A DNA stretch of 64,000 bases from Deinococcus aerius (GTDB taxonomy: Bacteria > Deinococcota > Deinococci > Deinococcales > Deinococcaceae): assembly GCF_002897375.1 (NCBI RefSeq), contig NZ_BFAG01000009.1, positions 151,909-215,908 on the forward strand, in the 5' to 3' direction. How positions within the stretch are numbered: position 1 is the first letter of the stretch; every line of letters starts with the position of its first letter. Shown here piece after piece: positions 1 to 11,097 of the stretch. A program made the translations under genes and the position numbers. The notes below the pieces were generated by a model, which had not been told where the DNA came from, ran no database searches, and saw only the letters and a program-made list of their open reading frames with translations.

Positions 1-440
1 TTGACCACGATGGCCTGGGCGCTCACGCTCTTGCCGACGCTCTGGGGCGCGGTGTTCGGGCCGAAGGTGTAGGTCGCCGTACCCGAGCCGCTGTAGTCCA
101 CGCTGCCGAAGGGGTAGAAGGTGACGTTCTCGTAGTCGCCCGTCCTGAGCCCCTTGAACTGGGCGTAGAGCTTGCTGAGGCCGCCGGTCCAGGTCACGTC
201 CACGGCCATCTGCGTATTGAGGTTGTTGCAGACTACAAACGTGCCCGCCGCGATGGTCTGACCATTCTGGTCGCGGACATCTCGGGTCAGGCGGTAGTTG
301 GTGCTGTACCCGGCGACGGCCTCCAGCGTCAGCGTGGGGGAAGGCAGCGTCCCCGGGATGGGATCGGGAATGACCACCGTGATATCGCCACAACTGGCCA
401 GCACCGCACTCAGCCCGACCGCCCCCAGCAGCTTTTTCAT
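1..440 (-). CDS. Small lipoprotein, 3' end outside window
   Basis: The protein opens with a short signal peptide and a lipobox (VLASC, Cys at residue 17), so it should be lipid-anchored outside the inner membrane. 146 codons are visible before the window edge and no stop is reached. It resembles the next gene over the signal peptide and over a later block (LTRDVRDQNG, then FVVCNN), and about 75 bp upstream of both start codons are also nearly the same, so the two are tandem duplicates. I do not recognise a named domain and the function is unknown. Confidence 0.75.
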   Translation of the reverse strand, partial: MKKLLGAVGLSAVLASCGDITVVIPDPIPGTLPSPTLTLEAVAGYSTNYRLTRDVRDQNGQTIAAGTFVVCNNLNTQMAVDVTWTGGLSKLYAQFKGLRTGDYENVTFYPFGSVDYSGSGTATYTFGPNTAPQSVGKSVSAQAIVV

Positions 441-512
441 ACCTCTCACTGTGCGGCCTGAACCTGACCTGAGGGTGATGCAGGCTTAAGCGAACGTGAG
501 GACAGCACAAAT

Positions 513-537
513 GAGGCCGCCCACTGTGGGCGGCCTC
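513..537 (-). terminator. Hairpin terminator after the lipoprotein gene at 552-1064
   Basis: An 11-bp GC-rich stem with a 3-nt loop (gaggccgccca / tgggcggcctc) begins 14 nt past the stop codon of the minus-strand gene. It is followed on the minus strand by ATTTGT, a weak T-tract. On the plus strand it is followed by TTTAG. It also sits just upstream of the partial gene at 1-440, so it probably insulates the two duplicates. Confidence 0.7.
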
Positions 538-551
538 TTTAGCTGTGATGA

Positions 552-1064
552 TTAGAGGCAGTCCACGACCGGGAAGACGTAATCAGACTGCTGAATAGTG
601 CCGGCTACGCCCTGGGCGTTTACTGCCTGAGCACCCAGTCTAGTGTATCCTTTCACGTTCACATTGGTGATGGGGGTAACAATGATCGCTTGAGGCTTCA
701 CCACGTTCAGATTCTGAGGAGCAACGCCTTTTTCAATGGTGAAGACTAACGTGCCGCTTCCTCCGGTGGAGGGATCAACCTGGTAAGTGTCGAGATACCT
801 GCCCTCTCCGTAGTACTCGCCAAAGGCCAGAAGGTTGATTTTGCTTGTCCCTACGAGCCAATTTACATCAAGCTCGACATCTGTACTCTTGTTATCGCAG
901 ATGACGTACGTTCCTTTGGGAATAACCTTACCTGTGTTGGTATCCCTAGCATCCGTCGCGAGCTGATACTGGCTACGTGGGCCTTGGCTATCGTCAATAG
1001 CTACGCCGCCGCAACTTGCCAGCACTGCACTCAGACCAACCGCCCCTAACATCATCTTTTTCAT
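552..1064 (-). CDS. Small lipoprotein, paralogue of the gene at 1-440
   Basis: 170 residues. The start was set at the ATG that places the signal peptide (MKKMMLGAVG) at the N-terminus; an in-frame GTG/ATG extension upstream lacks a signal. The lipobox is VLASC. The mature part contains a conserved Cys-bearing strand (YVICDN) and ends in DCL, so one disulfide is possible. It is shared with the partial gene at 1-440 in signal peptide, mid-protein motif and upstream DNA. It has no recognisable catalytic motif. A terminator follows. Role unknown; an exported stress or envelope lipoprotein is only a guess. Confidence 0.75.
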   Translation of the reverse strand: MKKMMLGAVGLSAVLASCGGVAIDDSQGPRSQYQLATDARDTNTGKVIPKGTYVICDNKSTDVELDVNWLVGTSKINLLAFGEYYGEGRYLDTYQVDPSTGGSGTLVFTIEKGVAPQNLNVVKPQAIIVTPITNVNVKGYTRLGAQAVNAQGVAGTIQQSDYVFPVVDCL

Positions 1065-1167
1065 GGCTCTCACTGTGCGGGCTGAACCTGACCCCCGGGT
1101 GATGCGGCCTTCAAGAAACGTGAGCCGAACACAAATATGACCGAGAGTCAGCGGAAGGTGCAAACGC

Positions 1168-1710
1168 TCAGTCCCTCGAATCCGTGTTGTTCAGGTAGGC
1201 GCAGGAGTCGTAGACGTTCACGCTGCCCGTCGTCGCCGTCTCGGGGCCGTTCGGCGTGTCGATCGTCACCTGCGCCTTGAAGCTCCCGCGCGGGCGGCTC
1301 GTCAGGCTGACGTACTGGTACTGCGGCTGGACATTCAGCGCGACCACGCTGGCCGGAACTAGGCGCTCGTAGAACACCACGTCGGCGATGTAGTTGCCCC
1401 GGCTCGACCGCCTCAGTTCGCTGTTCATGGCGAAGGACTTGTCCCCCGTCTTCTCACCGATCACCTCGACATCAGCCGATTCAACGTCGGGGAGGCCCGG
1501 CGCCGAGAACTCGACGACAACGATGTTCTGCTTGAAGGGGATGCTGCCGTACGACAGGTCGCAGGCGACATACCTGTCCGTGGCGATATCGATGTAGTTC
1601 GTCCGCAACTCGGGCTTCATGCCCAGATACGCGTTGCCGGGCGGGGTGGTCTCGCCACAGGCCGCCAGCACCCCGCATAACCCCATCACTCCGCAAGCCA
1701 GTTTTCTCAT
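1168..1710 (-). CDS. Lipoprotein of unknown function
   Basis: 180 residues from the ATG at 1710, which has a GGAGAG Shine-Dalgarno about 8 nt upstream; a GTG three codons earlier is less well placed. The signal peptide ends in a lipobox (VLAAC). Two further cysteines (YVACDL and YDSC at the C-terminus) recall the Cys placing in the two lipoproteins downstream, but overall similarity is low. The body looks like beta strands. Third minus-strand lipoprotein in a row, so this edge of the window is a small lipoprotein cluster. Confidence 0.75.
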   Translation of the reverse strand: MRKLACGVMGLCGVLAACGETTPPGNAYLGMKPELRTNYIDIATDRYVACDLSYGSIPFKQNIVVVEFSAPGLPDVESADVEVIGEKTGDKSFAMNSELRRSSRGNYIADVVFYERLVPASVVALNVQPQYQYVSLTSRPRGSFKAQVTIDTPNGPETATTGSVNVYDSCAYLNNTDSRD

Positions 1711-1773
1711 CAGGTCCACTCTCCGCGCCCCAGCTTACCCGCAGGTGACGCCGGCGGCAGGGAGGCCTGCCAC

Positions 1774-3162
<1,389 letters not shown>

Positions 3163-3239
3163 CTCCTTCGGCCTGACGGGGGGATTCCGGGGCCTTCCTC
3201 GCGCGGCGCTGACACCGCGACCGGGAGAGAGTCTAGCGT

Positions 3240-3713
3240 TCAGGGCGCGGTTGGTGCCGGGGCGGCGGGACCATTGGGGGCCGCCCCCTCCTCCCGCTTG
3301 TCCAGATTCACCGTATACCCCAGCAGTTCCTTGCCCAGCAGCACCGTCCGCAGGGTCCCGCTGAACTTCGTCCCGACGATCTGACCGCGCAGGGTGCCAC
3401 GCAGCCGGTCGCCGTTCTCGTACAGGTTCACGTCGAGGGTGCCGCCCTCCCCGGACCGCTGGAACTTGCCGCTAAGGGCATAGGCCTTGCGGCTTTCCAG
3501 GTTGGTAATCACGCCGCTCGCCCGCCCCTCGCGCTCCTGCACGCTCAGGACCAGGCGGTACGGCACCCGGCCCGTGCCGCCCACGCCGATGCCCTCGTAC
3601 GTGCCGTTGAGGGCCTTCTCCAGCGCGGTGCTCGGGCTGATAAAGGCCCCGAAGGCGCAGCCGGTCAGGGCGGGAAGGAGCGCGGCGGCAGGCAGGAAGG
3701 CAGAAAAACGCAT
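3240..3713 (-). CDS. Lipoprotein of unknown function
   Basis: 157 residues with signal peptide and lipobox (ALTGC, C19). The mature part starts with a short helix ([12 protein letters not shown]) and continues as regularly spaced strands ([26 protein letters not shown]), resembling a small barrel or lipocalin-like fold; this is inferred from pattern only. It ends in a Pro/Ala-rich tail. A TAGCCT hexamer ends 5 nt before the ATG, so the mRNA is probably leaderless. No homologous family recognised. Confidence 0.7.
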   Translation of the reverse strand: MRFSAFLPAAALLPALTGCAFGAFISPSTALEKALNGTYEGIGVGGTGRVPYRLVLSVQEREGRASGVITNLESRKAYALSGKFQRSGEGGTLDVNLYENGDRLRGTLRGQIVGTKFSGTLRTVLLGKELLGYTVNLDKREEGAAPNGPAAPAPTAP

Positions 3714-3768
3714 GCCACAGGCTAAGCAGCCCTCATGAAGTGTGTCTGACGTTGCCTTTGCGCCGGGC

Positions 3769-4599
3769 TCAGGGTGTGCCCGGCTCTTTCAGCGGGTACG
3801 TGGCGCTGTTCACCGCGCGGAGTCGGCCCTCCGGCTGGGCGTAGGTCGCGTTGATGAGGCCGGTGCGGTGCCCCGCGAACCAGTCGCGCAGCGGGGCGGA
3901 CTTCGTGAACACCTGCGCCGTCAGCACCCCCTCGGCCTGCACACCCTGCCCGGCGAGGATCATGTTCGCGTAGTACCCGCCCAGCCTCGCCCGCAGGTCC
4001 TCGGCAAAGGCACTCGGGTTCCCCAGCCCGGCGAGCAGATCGCGCAGGTTGCGCGCGGCCTCCTGCGCGGGCACGTAGGCGTAGGCGCGCGTGCGGTCCG
4101 CCAGCCGCACCCCGTCCCACCCCAACACCGTCATCAGGGCCGGGCTCGTGGCGAAACTCCAGTCGTAGTAGGCGAGGGTGTCGCTGCCCAGCACGAGTTC
4201 CTTCGCGCCGTCGCCGTTCAGGTCGGCAAAGCGCAGCCCGTAGTTCCCCCCCTCGATGATGCCGAGGTTCTCCACCCGGCCCGTGTCCTGGGTGAATACA
4301 TACGTCGTGAAGCAGCAGTGCGCCCCGCCCGAGTATTCCGTCAGCACGAGTTCCGGCAGGCCGCCCGGCCGCACGGGTTGCAGCTCCGGCGTGAGGTTCC
4401 ACCCCTGCACGGTCAGCACCGTCCGGCTCCCATTCTTCACCACGGCCTGCGCCTGCGCCTGGGCGTCAAACTTGTCCGCCGGGCGCGGCGTCACCGTCAC
4501 GGTCAGGCTGCCCCACTTCAGCGTCTGCGGCGCGTCCTGGGCCTGAGCGGGGGAGAGCAGCGTCAGCAGCAGCGGCAACAGGACGGGGCGTGTGGGCAT
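3769..4599 (-). CDS. Secreted FG-GAP-like repeat protein of unknown function
   Basis: 276 residues with a cleavable signal peptide (ends near AQAQ). The middle has SGGAHCCFTTYVF and DLNGDGAKELVLG, the latter the Ca2+-loop signature of FG-GAP/VCBS-type beta-propeller repeats, here present once. The C-terminal third is helical then ends in a strand-rich segment (LINATYAQPEGRLRAVN). Likely periplasmic. A TAAGCT hexamer ends 6 nt before the start and overlaps the stop codon of the amidase gene upstream, giving an internal leaderless promoter. Function unknown. Confidence 0.7.
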   Translation of the reverse strand: MPTRPVLLPLLLTLLSPAQAQDAPQTLKWGSLTVTVTPRPADKFDAQAQAQAVVKNGSRTVLTVQGWNLTPELQPVRPGGLPELVLTEYSGGAHCCFTTYVFTQDTGRVENLGIIEGGNYGLRFADLNGDGAKELVLGSDTLAYYDWSFATSPALMTVLGWDGVRLADRTRAYAYVPAQEAARNLRDLLAGLGNPSAFAEDLRARLGGYYANMILAGQGVQAEGVLTAQVFTKSAPLRDWFAGHRTGLINATYAQPEGRLRAVNSATYPLKEPGTP

Positions 4600-4608
4600 A
4601 CGCCCAGC

Positions 4609-5775
4609 TTAGTCCTCCAGCGCCCGGGCCAGCCCCAGCAGCCGGTCGTCCTCGCCATGCGACCCCACAAGCTGCACGCCGACGAACGGAGTGGCAGAGG
4701 GGACCGCGACGGTCGGCGCCCCCAGCAGGCTGAAGGGCGCGGTCAGGCGCAGCACGGCCCGGCGCAGCGGCGTCACTCCCCCGCGCAGGGCCACCTCGTC
4801 CTGCCCGATAAGCGGCGGTGGGGTAGGCACGGCGGGGGCGAGGAGCACGTCGAACTGCGTGAAGAGGTCATCCAACTGTGCCCGGTAAACTGCGCGGCGC
4901 GCGAAGGCCATTTCGACTTCCGCCCCGCCGAGTGCCTGCCCCTGCCGCAGCGAGGCGAGCGTGAAGGGCAGGAAGCCGGGGTCATCCTCCCGCAGCGCCT
5001 CCGCATGAACGCGCGCCGCCTCGCTCAGCACGATGGGGGAGTAAGCGTCCAGCACCTCGGGAAACTCCACCGGTTGCAGGCTCGCGCCCAGGTTTTCCAA
5101 CCGCGCCGCAAAGGCCCCCACCGCCTCCCAGACCGCGTCGTCCACCCAGCCCTCAGGAAGCCACACGCCCACCCTCACGCCCGCCCAGTCCTGCGGGCTG
5201 ACCTTTTCCCCCGTCAGCGCCTCCTGCACCCGCACAATCGTCCGCAGGTCCCGCGCCAACGGTCCCGTATGGTCACACGTCCACGAGAGCGGCAGCACGC
5301 CCTCGGTACTCCACGCCGGATGGCCCTTCGTCGGCTTGTACCCCACCACGCCGCACCAAGCCGCCGGAACCCGGATGGAGCCGCCCGTGTCGGTGCCCAG
5401 CGCGAGGTCCACCTGCCCGAGCGCCACGCTCACCGCCGCCCCGCTGCTGCTCCCGCCAGGCACGCGCTCCGGGTATACGGGATGCGTCGTCCCCCCAAAG
5501 CCGTTCATCCCCGTGATGCCCAGCGCGATCTCTTGCAGGTGTGTCTTGCCCACGGCACTCGCGCCCAGTTCCAGCAGGCGCCGCACCAGGGGGCTCTCGC
5601 CGGGGTCGGGGACGGGGGCGAGAGTACTGGCGCGCAGCGGCCAGCCCGGCACGCCGTACAGGTCCTTCACGCTGAAGGTGAGGCCCGCGAGGGGACCGCC
5701 AGGTGCGCCAGGCAGGGGGGAGGTGGGGCGGTAAGCCCAGGCCCGCTGGGGATCGGGGAAGTCCTTGGAGGTCAC
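4609..5775 (-). CDS. Amidase-signature family hydrolase
   Basis: 388 residues from the GTG at 5775; the frame stays open upstream into a non-coding repeat, but sequence typical of the family begins only with [14 protein letters not shown]. The Ser-cisSer-Lys triad is visible: Lys in FSVKDLYGV, the [14 protein letters not shown] signature, and Ser in [12 protein letters not shown]. Family members hydrolyse amides, including Glu-tRNA-Gln amidotransferase GatA, but at 388 residues this is shorter than GatA and no gatB/gatC is nearby. Substrate unknown. Confidence 0.85.
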   Translation of the reverse strand: MTSKDFPDPQRAWAYRPTSPLPGAPGGPLAGLTFSVKDLYGVPGWPLRASTLAPVPDPGESPLVRRLLELGASAVGKTHLQEIALGITGMNGFGGTTHPVYPERVPGGSSSGAAVSVALGQVDLALGTDTGGSIRVPAAWCGVVGYKPTKGHPAWSTEGVLPLSWTCDHTGPLARDLRTIVRVQEALTGEKVSPQDWAGVRVGVWLPEGWVDDAVWEAVGAFAARLENLGASLQPVEFPEVLDAYSPIVLSEAARVHAEALREDDPGFLPFTLASLRQGQALGGAEVEMAFARRAVYRAQLDDLFTQFDVLLAPAVPTPPPLIGQDEVALRGGVTPLRRAVLRLTAPFSLLGAPTVAVPSATPFVGVQLVGSHGEDDRLLGLARALED

Positions 5776-5819
5776 GGGGCTCAGGGTAACTCTCGTTGAA
5801 CTGTGGAACGGCTTCCGTG

Positions 5820-6056
5820 TGCCCACCCCCAGCCCCCCTACCCAGAGGGCAGGGGGGAGCTTTCCGCTGCACTCGGCAAGGGGCTCGCCCACTTCGCCTG
5901 TGGCCGCTTCTCTCCGCGCAAGGTTTGATCTTGTTGTCTTCCAAGCCGCGTGCCCACCGTCTCGCTGCGCGAGCAAGGCGGGGTGAAGGCGGTACGAGCG
6001 TGAGTCACTTGGGGGAATAGGCCGTCCACAGGAGACGGTTTTGAAAGAGCCGAAGC
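5820..6056 (+). repeat. Dispersed intergenic repeat, copy A
   Basis: About 235 bp sharing long identical blocks with 15700-16012 (same strand) and 56568-56810 (opposite strand). In order: a C-rich lead, gggggagctttccgctgc, cgcctgtggccg, aaggtttgatcttg, cccaccgtctcgctgcgc, ggtgaaggcggt, then a small hairpin (ccgtc-N7-gacgg) followed by tttt. The final stem is conserved while its 7-nt loop differs among copies. It fills most of the gap between the amidase gene and the LEA gene (5776-6197). No gene seen here. Confidence 0.85.
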
Positions 6057-6197
6057 TTTGGCGTTGTTGCTCCTTCCCTCTGGCGGGCGAGGCTGGGACA
6101 TGTAGAGCTGCTTGCGAGCAGGCATCGCCTGCCCTTCAGCGGCTGCCATTCCTGCCACCCTTGGAAGAGGGAATGCCGCCCTCCTTCCAGCTCACGC

Positions 6198-6689
<492 letters not shown>

Positions 6690-6750
6690 GGGAGGTACGT
6701 TAACGGTTCCGGCTGCCGCGAACCTGACGGGCACTGCTACGCTGCCGGGT

Positions 6751-7713
6751 ATGCAGAGCGCGGCCACAAGATGGATGACAGCCCTGACCCTCGCCGCGGC
6801 CCTCGCGAGCTCGGCGGGCGCCGTGAACCTCGATTTCGGTGCGGCCTACCGCACGGGCGGCCCCTGGTTGTCCGCGGGCGTCAGCGATATTCCCCTGGGG
6901 CGCGGCACCTTCTCGGTCACTGCGTCGAACCGGGCGGTGGAGGTCGCGACCACACGGGGCTTCAGCCTGCCCCCCGCCGGGGCCGTCAGTGCCAGCGCCA
7001 GCGCGGCGGTCACCTGGAGGGGCGGCCTGCGCCTGACCTCGGGCGGAACAGCGACGCTCGGCCCGGTCGCCCTGAACCTCGGCGCGACCTTCTTCACGGG
7101 GGGTGCAGCGGAGGTAGACCCCCTCGCCGCCTGGACGCTGACCCCAACCGACCTGCGGGACCGGGGCTGGAACGCCGATCTCACCGCCCGCTACCGGGTC
7201 AGCCGCACCCTGATCGCCGTGCTGGGCGGCGAGTTCGGCCCGCAGAACAACGTCTCGGGCGGGGTGGAGTGGCGGCGCGACCTCACCCGCGTCCTGCCCC
7301 CCGCCAAGGGGGACGACCCGGAGGCGGAACCGGCCACCGAGCGCGCGGGCACCCTCACGCTGCGCCTGGGTGCCCGCGCGGGCCGGGGAGTGCTGGGCGT
7401 GACCGGCGGCGTGACCTACAGCACCGAGGCGGGCGTGTCCGTGGCCCTCGACGCCCTGGCCGGACCCGGCTCCCTGGGAGCGGTGGGGAGCCTGAGCGCC
7501 GCCGACCTGCTGGGCGAGGGCAGCACCACCCGGCTCTACCTCGCGTACGAGCCGTGGCGTCTTGCCAGCGCCCCCCTGCGGGCCGGGGCGGAGGCCACCC
7601 TCCCCGCCGGTCCGGGCACCCTCAGCGTGGACGTGCGCGGGGGGACGGGCGGCCTGGGCGCGCGGCTGGGCTACAGCCTGCCCCTGGGCGGCCCGCCGGA
7701 CGAGGGGCGGTGA
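6751..7713 (+). CDS. Exported beta-rich protein, possible outer-membrane barrel
   Basis: 320 residues with signal peptide ending SSAGA. The mature part is a run of Gly/Ala-rich amphipathic strands of 10-12 residues (for example [52 protein letters not shown]), the pattern of an outer-membrane barrel or curved beta-sheet. There is no terminal Phe/Trp barrel signature; it ends DEGR. TACGCT ends 7 nt before the ATG, so leaderless. Next to a LolA-like gene 56 bp downstream. Function unknown. Confidence 0.7.
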   Translation: MQSAATRWMTALTLAAALASSAGAVNLDFGAAYRTGGPWLSAGVSDIPLGRGTFSVTASNRAVEVATTRGFSLPPAGAVSASASAAVTWRGGLRLTSGGTATLGPVALNLGATFFTGGAAEVDPLAAWTLTPTDLRDRGWNADLTARYRVSRTLIAVLGGEFGPQNNVSGGVEWRRDLTRVLPPAKGDDPEAEPATERAGTLTLRLGARAGRGVLGVTGGVTYSTEAGVSVALDALAGPGSLGAVGSLSAADLLGEGSTTRLYLAYEPWRLASAPLRAGAEATLPAGPGTLSVDVRGGTGGLGARLGYSLPLGGPPDEGR

Positions 7714-7769
7714 ACCCCCCGTCAGCGTGCGCCCTTCCTTCTCATGAGAGGGGGTGGAAGACTCCGGGG

Positions 7770-8426
7770 GTGAACCGACTCCTTCCCCTGCTGACCCTTA
7801 TGGCCCTGGCCTCCACGGCGAGCGCCCAGACTGTGCAGGACATCCTGAACCGGGTGGACGCCGCCCAGAAGGCCGCGAGGGACGTGACCTTCCGCCTGAG
7901 CGGCAGCGCCACCCTCGAATCCTCCCCCCAGAAGATCGACCTCACCGTCAAGAGCATCCCCGCCCAGGGGGTGGCCCGGCTGCAATTCGCCGCGCCCGAC
8001 GCGCTGGCCGACAACATCGTGGTCGCGGACCGCAACGAGATCCGGCAGTACCTCTTCCTGACCAATCAGGTGACGGTCACGCCCGTCAAGAAGGCGGCCG
8101 AGAGCGCGGGCTTCGGCGGGCTCGACTTCACCCAGCTCACGAACGCGGCCACGCTGCTCAGCCAGTACAACGTGCGGCTGCTGAGCACCGCCACCATCTC
8201 GGGCAAGAAGGTCTACCAACTGGAGGCCACCCCAAAGAACGCCGGCACCACCGACCGCGCCCGCGTCTGGATCACCGAGGCGGGCTGGCGGCCCACCCGC
8301 GTGCAGCTCGTCGGCGGCGGCAAGGTCCTCGCCGACCTCACCGTGAGCAACTACAAGGTCAACAGCGGCCTGACCGTGGCGGGCCTCAAGACCCTCCCCA
8401 AGGACGCGCAGGTGATCCGGCAGTAA
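7770..8426 (+). CDS. LolA-like outer-membrane lipoprotein-sorting protein
   Basis: 218 residues from the GTG at 7770, with signal peptide ending TASAQ. Opens with a helix ([24 protein letters not shown]) and then the strand pattern of LolA/LolB-like folds, including [28 protein letters not shown] and [12 protein letters not shown]. LolA carries lipoproteins across the periplasm; this fits the many lipoproteins in the window and a two-membrane envelope. LolA-like folds are also used by RseB/MucB sensors, which cannot be excluded. The AATTAATACAA word and a hairpin follow the stop codon. Confidence 0.7.
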   Translation: MNRLLPLLTLMALASTASAQTVQDILNRVDAAQKAARDVTFRLSGSATLESSPQKIDLTVKSIPAQGVARLQFAAPDALADNIVVADRNEIRQYLFLTNQVTVTPVKKAAESAGFGGLDFTQLTNAATLLSQYNVRLLSTATISGKKVYQLEATPKNAGTTDRARVWITEAGWRPTRVQLVGGGKVLADLTVSNYKVNSGLTVAGLKTLPKDAQVIRQ

Positions 8427-8443
8427 CGCTCCCCCGGACGAGC

Positions 8444-8454
8444 AATTAATACAA
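8444..8454 (+). repeat. AATTAATACAA word, copy 1 of 6
   Basis: Exact copy of an 11-bp AT-rich word found six times in this GC-rich window, always between genes. Here it lies 17 nt past the stop of the LolA-like gene and 6 nt before a 10-bp hairpin, in a convergent intergenic region. Other copies are at 10603, 11538, 39704, 41940 and 50917. Role unknown. Confidence 0.9.
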
Positions 8455-8460
8455 CAGTGA

Positions 8461-8495
8461 AGAGGGGAGCTGTCCAACACGGGGCGCTCCCCTCT
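8461..8495. terminator. Bidirectional hairpin between convergent genes
   Basis: A 10-bp stem (agaggggagc / gctcccctct) with a 15-nt loop lies between the ends of the LolA-like gene and the NlpC/P60 gene. T-tracts are poor on both sides (ttcc; ttcactgttg on the minus strand), so this may be Rho-assisted or an RNA 3'-end stabiliser. Confidence 0.6.
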
Positions 8496-8566
8496 TCCGG
8501 TCCACCCAGACAGGCGCCCCCACCGGGCGGGATGGGGGCGGGGTCGAGCGCGTTCTCCTCCCGGGT

Positions 8567-9187
8567 TCAGCCCAGGATGCGGCGGGCGCCGACGAAGCGG
8601 CTGGCCCAGTAGGCGTTGCCGAACAGCGGCTCAATCATCGTGCGGCCGTAATAACTGTTGGCGTTCGCCATCATGCCGTTCCCCACGTAGATGCCGACGT
8701 GGCTGGCGACCACGCCCGTGGTGTTGAAGAACACCAGGTCACCGGGTTGCAGGTTGCGGCTGCTCACCGCCGTGCCCATGCGCCACTGGCCCGCGGCGCT
8801 GTGCGGCAGCCGAATCCCCATCTCCTGGAACACCCGCATCGTGTAGCCCGAGCAGTCAAAGCCCCAGCTCCCCGTGCCGCCCGCCGCGTAGCGGAACCCC
8901 AGGAACCGGGTGGCCGCCGTCCTCACAAAAGCCCCGCCGCCGCGCGCTGCCGGGGCGGCGGGCTTGGCCGTACTCGCCTGGGCGGGCGTCCCAGTCACCT
9001 TCAGCTTCTGGCCCACCTGGATGGTGGAGCTGTTCAGACCGTTCAGCCGCATGAGCTGCGCCGGGTCCATCCGGTACTGGGCAGCGATCTTGGACAGGGT
9101 GTCACCCGCCCTCACGGTGTATGAGGCGGCGAGCGCACTGCCGCTTCCGAGAGCGGTGGCAAGGAGGAGGACGCGGAACGCTTTCAT
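8567..9187 (-). CDS. LysM and NlpC/P60 cell-wall peptidase
   Basis: 206 residues: signal peptide (1-20), one LysM peptidoglycan-binding domain (about 22-65, [16 protein letters not shown]), an Ala/Pro linker, then an NlpC/P60 domain with catalytic Cys112 in WGFDCSGYT and His163 in ASHVGIYVG. Expected to cut peptide stems of peptidoglycan (Deinococcus uses ornithine at position 3) in the envelope. The upstream region (9188-9300) carries TATACG iterations and a TATAAT box on the minus strand, so unlike most genes here it has a real leader. Confidence 0.9.
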   Translation of the reverse strand: MKAFRVLLLATALGSGSALAASYTVRAGDTLSKIAAQYRMDPAQLMRLNGLNSSTIQVGQKLKVTGTPAQASTAKPAAPAARGGGAFVRTAATRFLGFRYAAGGTGSWGFDCSGYTMRVFQEMGIRLPHSAAGQWRMGTAVSSRNLQPGDLVFFNTTGVVASHVGIYVGNGMMANANSYYGRTMIEPLFGNAYWASRFVGARRILG

Positions 9188-9252
9188 CGACGGGGGAAGT
9201 TTACCCCGCCTTTATTCTTTTTTCCTTAATCCTCGGCCTGAGGGGCAGTTTT

Positions 9253-9278
9253 TATACGCCTATACGGACATTATACGG
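9253..9278 (-). promoter_or_regulatory. Iterated TATACG motif and TATAAT box upstream of NlpC/P60 gene
   Basis: TATACG occurs at 9253, 9261 and 9272, the last two extended to TATACGG and exactly 11 bp apart, one helical turn. Read on the minus strand the same bases give TATAAT (9270-9275) as a perfect -10 box, with CGTATT 17 bp upstream as a poor -35. This would start an mRNA with a leader of roughly 75 nt. Either a multi-site operator or overlapping promoters. The rest of 9279-9530 has no gene. Confidence 0.45.
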
Positions 9279-9530
9279 TGCCGGGGACGATAAATACGCG
9301 AGAAATCGGCCTCTTCGACTCAAGCTTCTCAGGATCTGACTCATTTCTGAAATCGCCAGGAAAGAGGGCGCTGGCTGGGCCGCTGCCCTGTCCCCCATCA
9401 AGTACTGCTTCCCATGGTTCTCATGAATTGGGTGGGGCGGGGTCCGGGGCGGTGGAAAGGCCCCGCACGGGGAACCCTATACTCCTCTCAAGACGCCGAG
9501 TTCGGGCCTTTCCCGCTCCACGGAGGACCA

Positions 9531-9914
9531 ATGAAGGAACCCCTGACCACCGAGCAGCTCCTGCAAGGCCTCAAGCACTACCGCCGCATCGCCCGCCAGG
9601 ACATGCTACGCGCGCCCGAGACGCCCCACCCCGACGCCTTCCTGCGTCACGCCGAGAGCCGCCGCGAGGTATACGCGGCGCTGGGCGCCTATGCCGAGAC
9701 GCACGCCAGCGACGAGGTGATCGAGCATGCCCTGGAGCTGTACCGCCAGCTCCCCTTCGTGACCGGCACCGCCGAACACGAGCATCCCGACATCAAGGGC
9801 CGCGAGAACGCCCTGGAAAACTTCTTCCTGCTCGTCGGCCTGGACCCCAAGACCCGCCGCGAGGCCCGCAGCAAGCGCCCCCGGCTGAGCGAGGGTGTCC
9901 CCGCCCAGGGCTGA
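9531..9914 (+). CDS. Conserved-looking helical protein, unknown function
   Basis: 127 residues, no signal peptide, mostly helical and charged ([53 protein letters not shown]). Start ATG has a strong CGGAGGA Shine-Dalgarno 7 nt upstream and a TATACT -10 at 9478-9483, so this mRNA has a conventional leader. Its stop lies 20 nt inside the longest form of the uracil-DNA glycosylase gene, suggesting co-transcription. Family not recognised. Confidence 0.75.
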   Translation: MKEPLTTEQLLQGLKHYRRIARQDMLRAPETPHPDAFLRHAESRREVYAALGAYAETHASDEVIEHALELYRQLPFVTGTAEHEHPDIKGRENALENFFLLVGLDPKTRREARSKRPRLSEGVPAQG

Positions 9915-10596
9915 GGCCGCCGTGACAGCGCCCGGCGTGCCCGCCCTGCGAGCCCTCGAACTGCGGGCGAAGGGCTGCACGGCCTGCCGCCTGCGCCCGG
10001 GCGCCACCCAGGTCGTCGTCGCCGATGGCAATCCCGGGGCGCCCCTGGTGATCATCGGCGAGGCGCCGGGGGGGGAGGAGGACCGCCTGGGACGCCCCTT
10101 CGTGGGTCCGGCGGGACAGCTCCTCGACCGCATCCTGGCCGCCGTGGCCCTCACCCGGCAGGACGCCTACCTCACCCACGTCGCCAAGTGCCGCCCCCCC
10201 GGCAACCGGACGCCCGAGCCGGACGAGATCGAGGCTTGCACCTCGCTGTGGCTGGGGCCGCAACTCGCCCTGCTGCGGCCCCGGGTGATCCTGAGCCTGG
10301 GCAACACCCCGACGCAACACCTGCTGAATACCCGCCTGGGCATCACCCGGCTGCGCGGCACCTGGCACCGCTACCGCTGCCCGGACGCCCGGGGCGGCAC
10401 CCACGACGCCCTCCTGATGCCGCTCTTCCACCCCGCCTACCTGCTGCGCCAGGACACCCGCTCCCCCGGCGGTCCCAAAAGCCTGACCTGGCGCGACCTC
10501 CGCGAGGCGGCGGCCGTCCTGCGCGGGGAAAAGGAGCCCGAGGGTCCGGTCTCCGCCCCCCCTCAGCCTCTGGGAGATCAGCCCACCCTGTTTTAA
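9895..10596 (+). CDS. Uracil-DNA glycosylase family 4 (4Fe-4S)
   Basis: 233 residues. Removes uracil from DNA as the first step of base-excision repair. The four iron-sulfur cysteines are visible (C28, C31, C99, C115), with motif [20 protein letters not shown] forming the active-site water pocket and HPAYLLR as the DNA-intercalation motif near the C-terminus. Length is typical. A GTG at 9922 is an alternative start just past the upstream stop; neither has a good Shine-Dalgarno, so coupling to the upstream gene is likely. AATTAATACAA follows 6 nt after the stop. Confidence 0.93.
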   Translation: MSPPRAEAAVTAPGVPALRALELRAKGCTACRLRPGATQVVVADGNPGAPLVIIGEAPGGEEDRLGRPFVGPAGQLLDRILAAVALTRQDAYLTHVAKCRPPGNRTPEPDEIEACTSLWLGPQLALLRPRVILSLGNTPTQHLLNTRLGITRLRGTWHRYRCPDARGGTHDALLMPLFHPAYLLRQDTRSPGGPKSLTWRDLREAAAVLRGEKEPEGPVSAPPQPLGDQPTLF

Positions 10597-10602
10597 GTTG
10601 AT

Positions 10603-10613
10603 AATTAATACAA
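10603..10613 (+). repeat. AATTAATACAA word, copy 2 of 6
   Basis: Exact 11-mer, 6 nt past the uracil-DNA glycosylase stop codon and 4 nt before the stem described at 10618-10680. Confidence 0.9.
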
Positions 10614-10617
10614 AAGA

Positions 10618-10680
10618 TGCCCGGGTAGGAACACGAACACCTTGCATCGCCCATGCGTCTAGCCCCAGAGCTCCCGGGCA
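10618..10680 (+). other. Possible structured RNA or long-loop terminator
   Basis: An 8-bp perfect stem (tgcccggg / cccgggca) encloses 47 nt that contain a second small hairpin (gcat-cgccc-atgc). It begins 4 nt after the AATTAATACAA word. It has no T-tract. It could be the 3'-end structure of the udg transcript or a folded leader; the next gene, at 10839, appears to have its own leaderless promoter. 10681-10825 shows nothing else. Confidence 0.35.
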
Positions 10681-10838
10681 CGGGCTCGCCGCCCGTTCCA
10701 TCCCCGATCGCTGCGCCCTACCCCCCTTGCTGACCCTGGCTGCAGTTGCGGTGGGCGCCCTCCTCCAGTTCGCCGTCCCGCAGGTGAGGAGGCGCGGCGG
10801 GGACCACCCCGCCTGCATCCCCCCGTACACTGCCCCCC

Positions 10839-11096
10839 ATGCCCCATCCCGAATTCGTCGGACTCGTGAATTCCCTGCAAGCCACCGCCGAGGCGGCCCT
10901 GGGCGACCTCAACGCCGCCACCTCCAGCGCCGCCCGCGACGGGCTGCTGGAGGAGGGGCGGGCGCGCCAGGTCGCCGAGCGGTCCCTGCGCCTGCTCACC
11001 ATGCTCGCCGAGAAGACCCGCGGCAACCTCGACCTCACGGAGGCCGAACTCCTCACGGGCGCCATCGGCAGCCTGCGCGCCCGCCTGGGCAACTAG
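10839..11096 (+). CDS. DUF1844-family protein
   Basis: 85 residues, no signal. Matches the DUF1844 pattern: an N-terminal helix [19 protein letters not shown] and the signature [20 protein letters not shown] near the C-terminus. The family is small and its role unknown. TACACT ends 7 nt before the ATG, indicating a leaderless transcript. The dtd start codon follows 1 nt after its stop, so the two are surely co-transcribed. Confidence 0.8.
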   Translation: MPHPEFVGLVNSLQATAEAALGDLNAATSSAARDGLLEEGRARQVAERSLRLLTMLAEKTRGNLDLTEAELLTGAIGSLRARLGN

Positions 11097-11097
11097 C

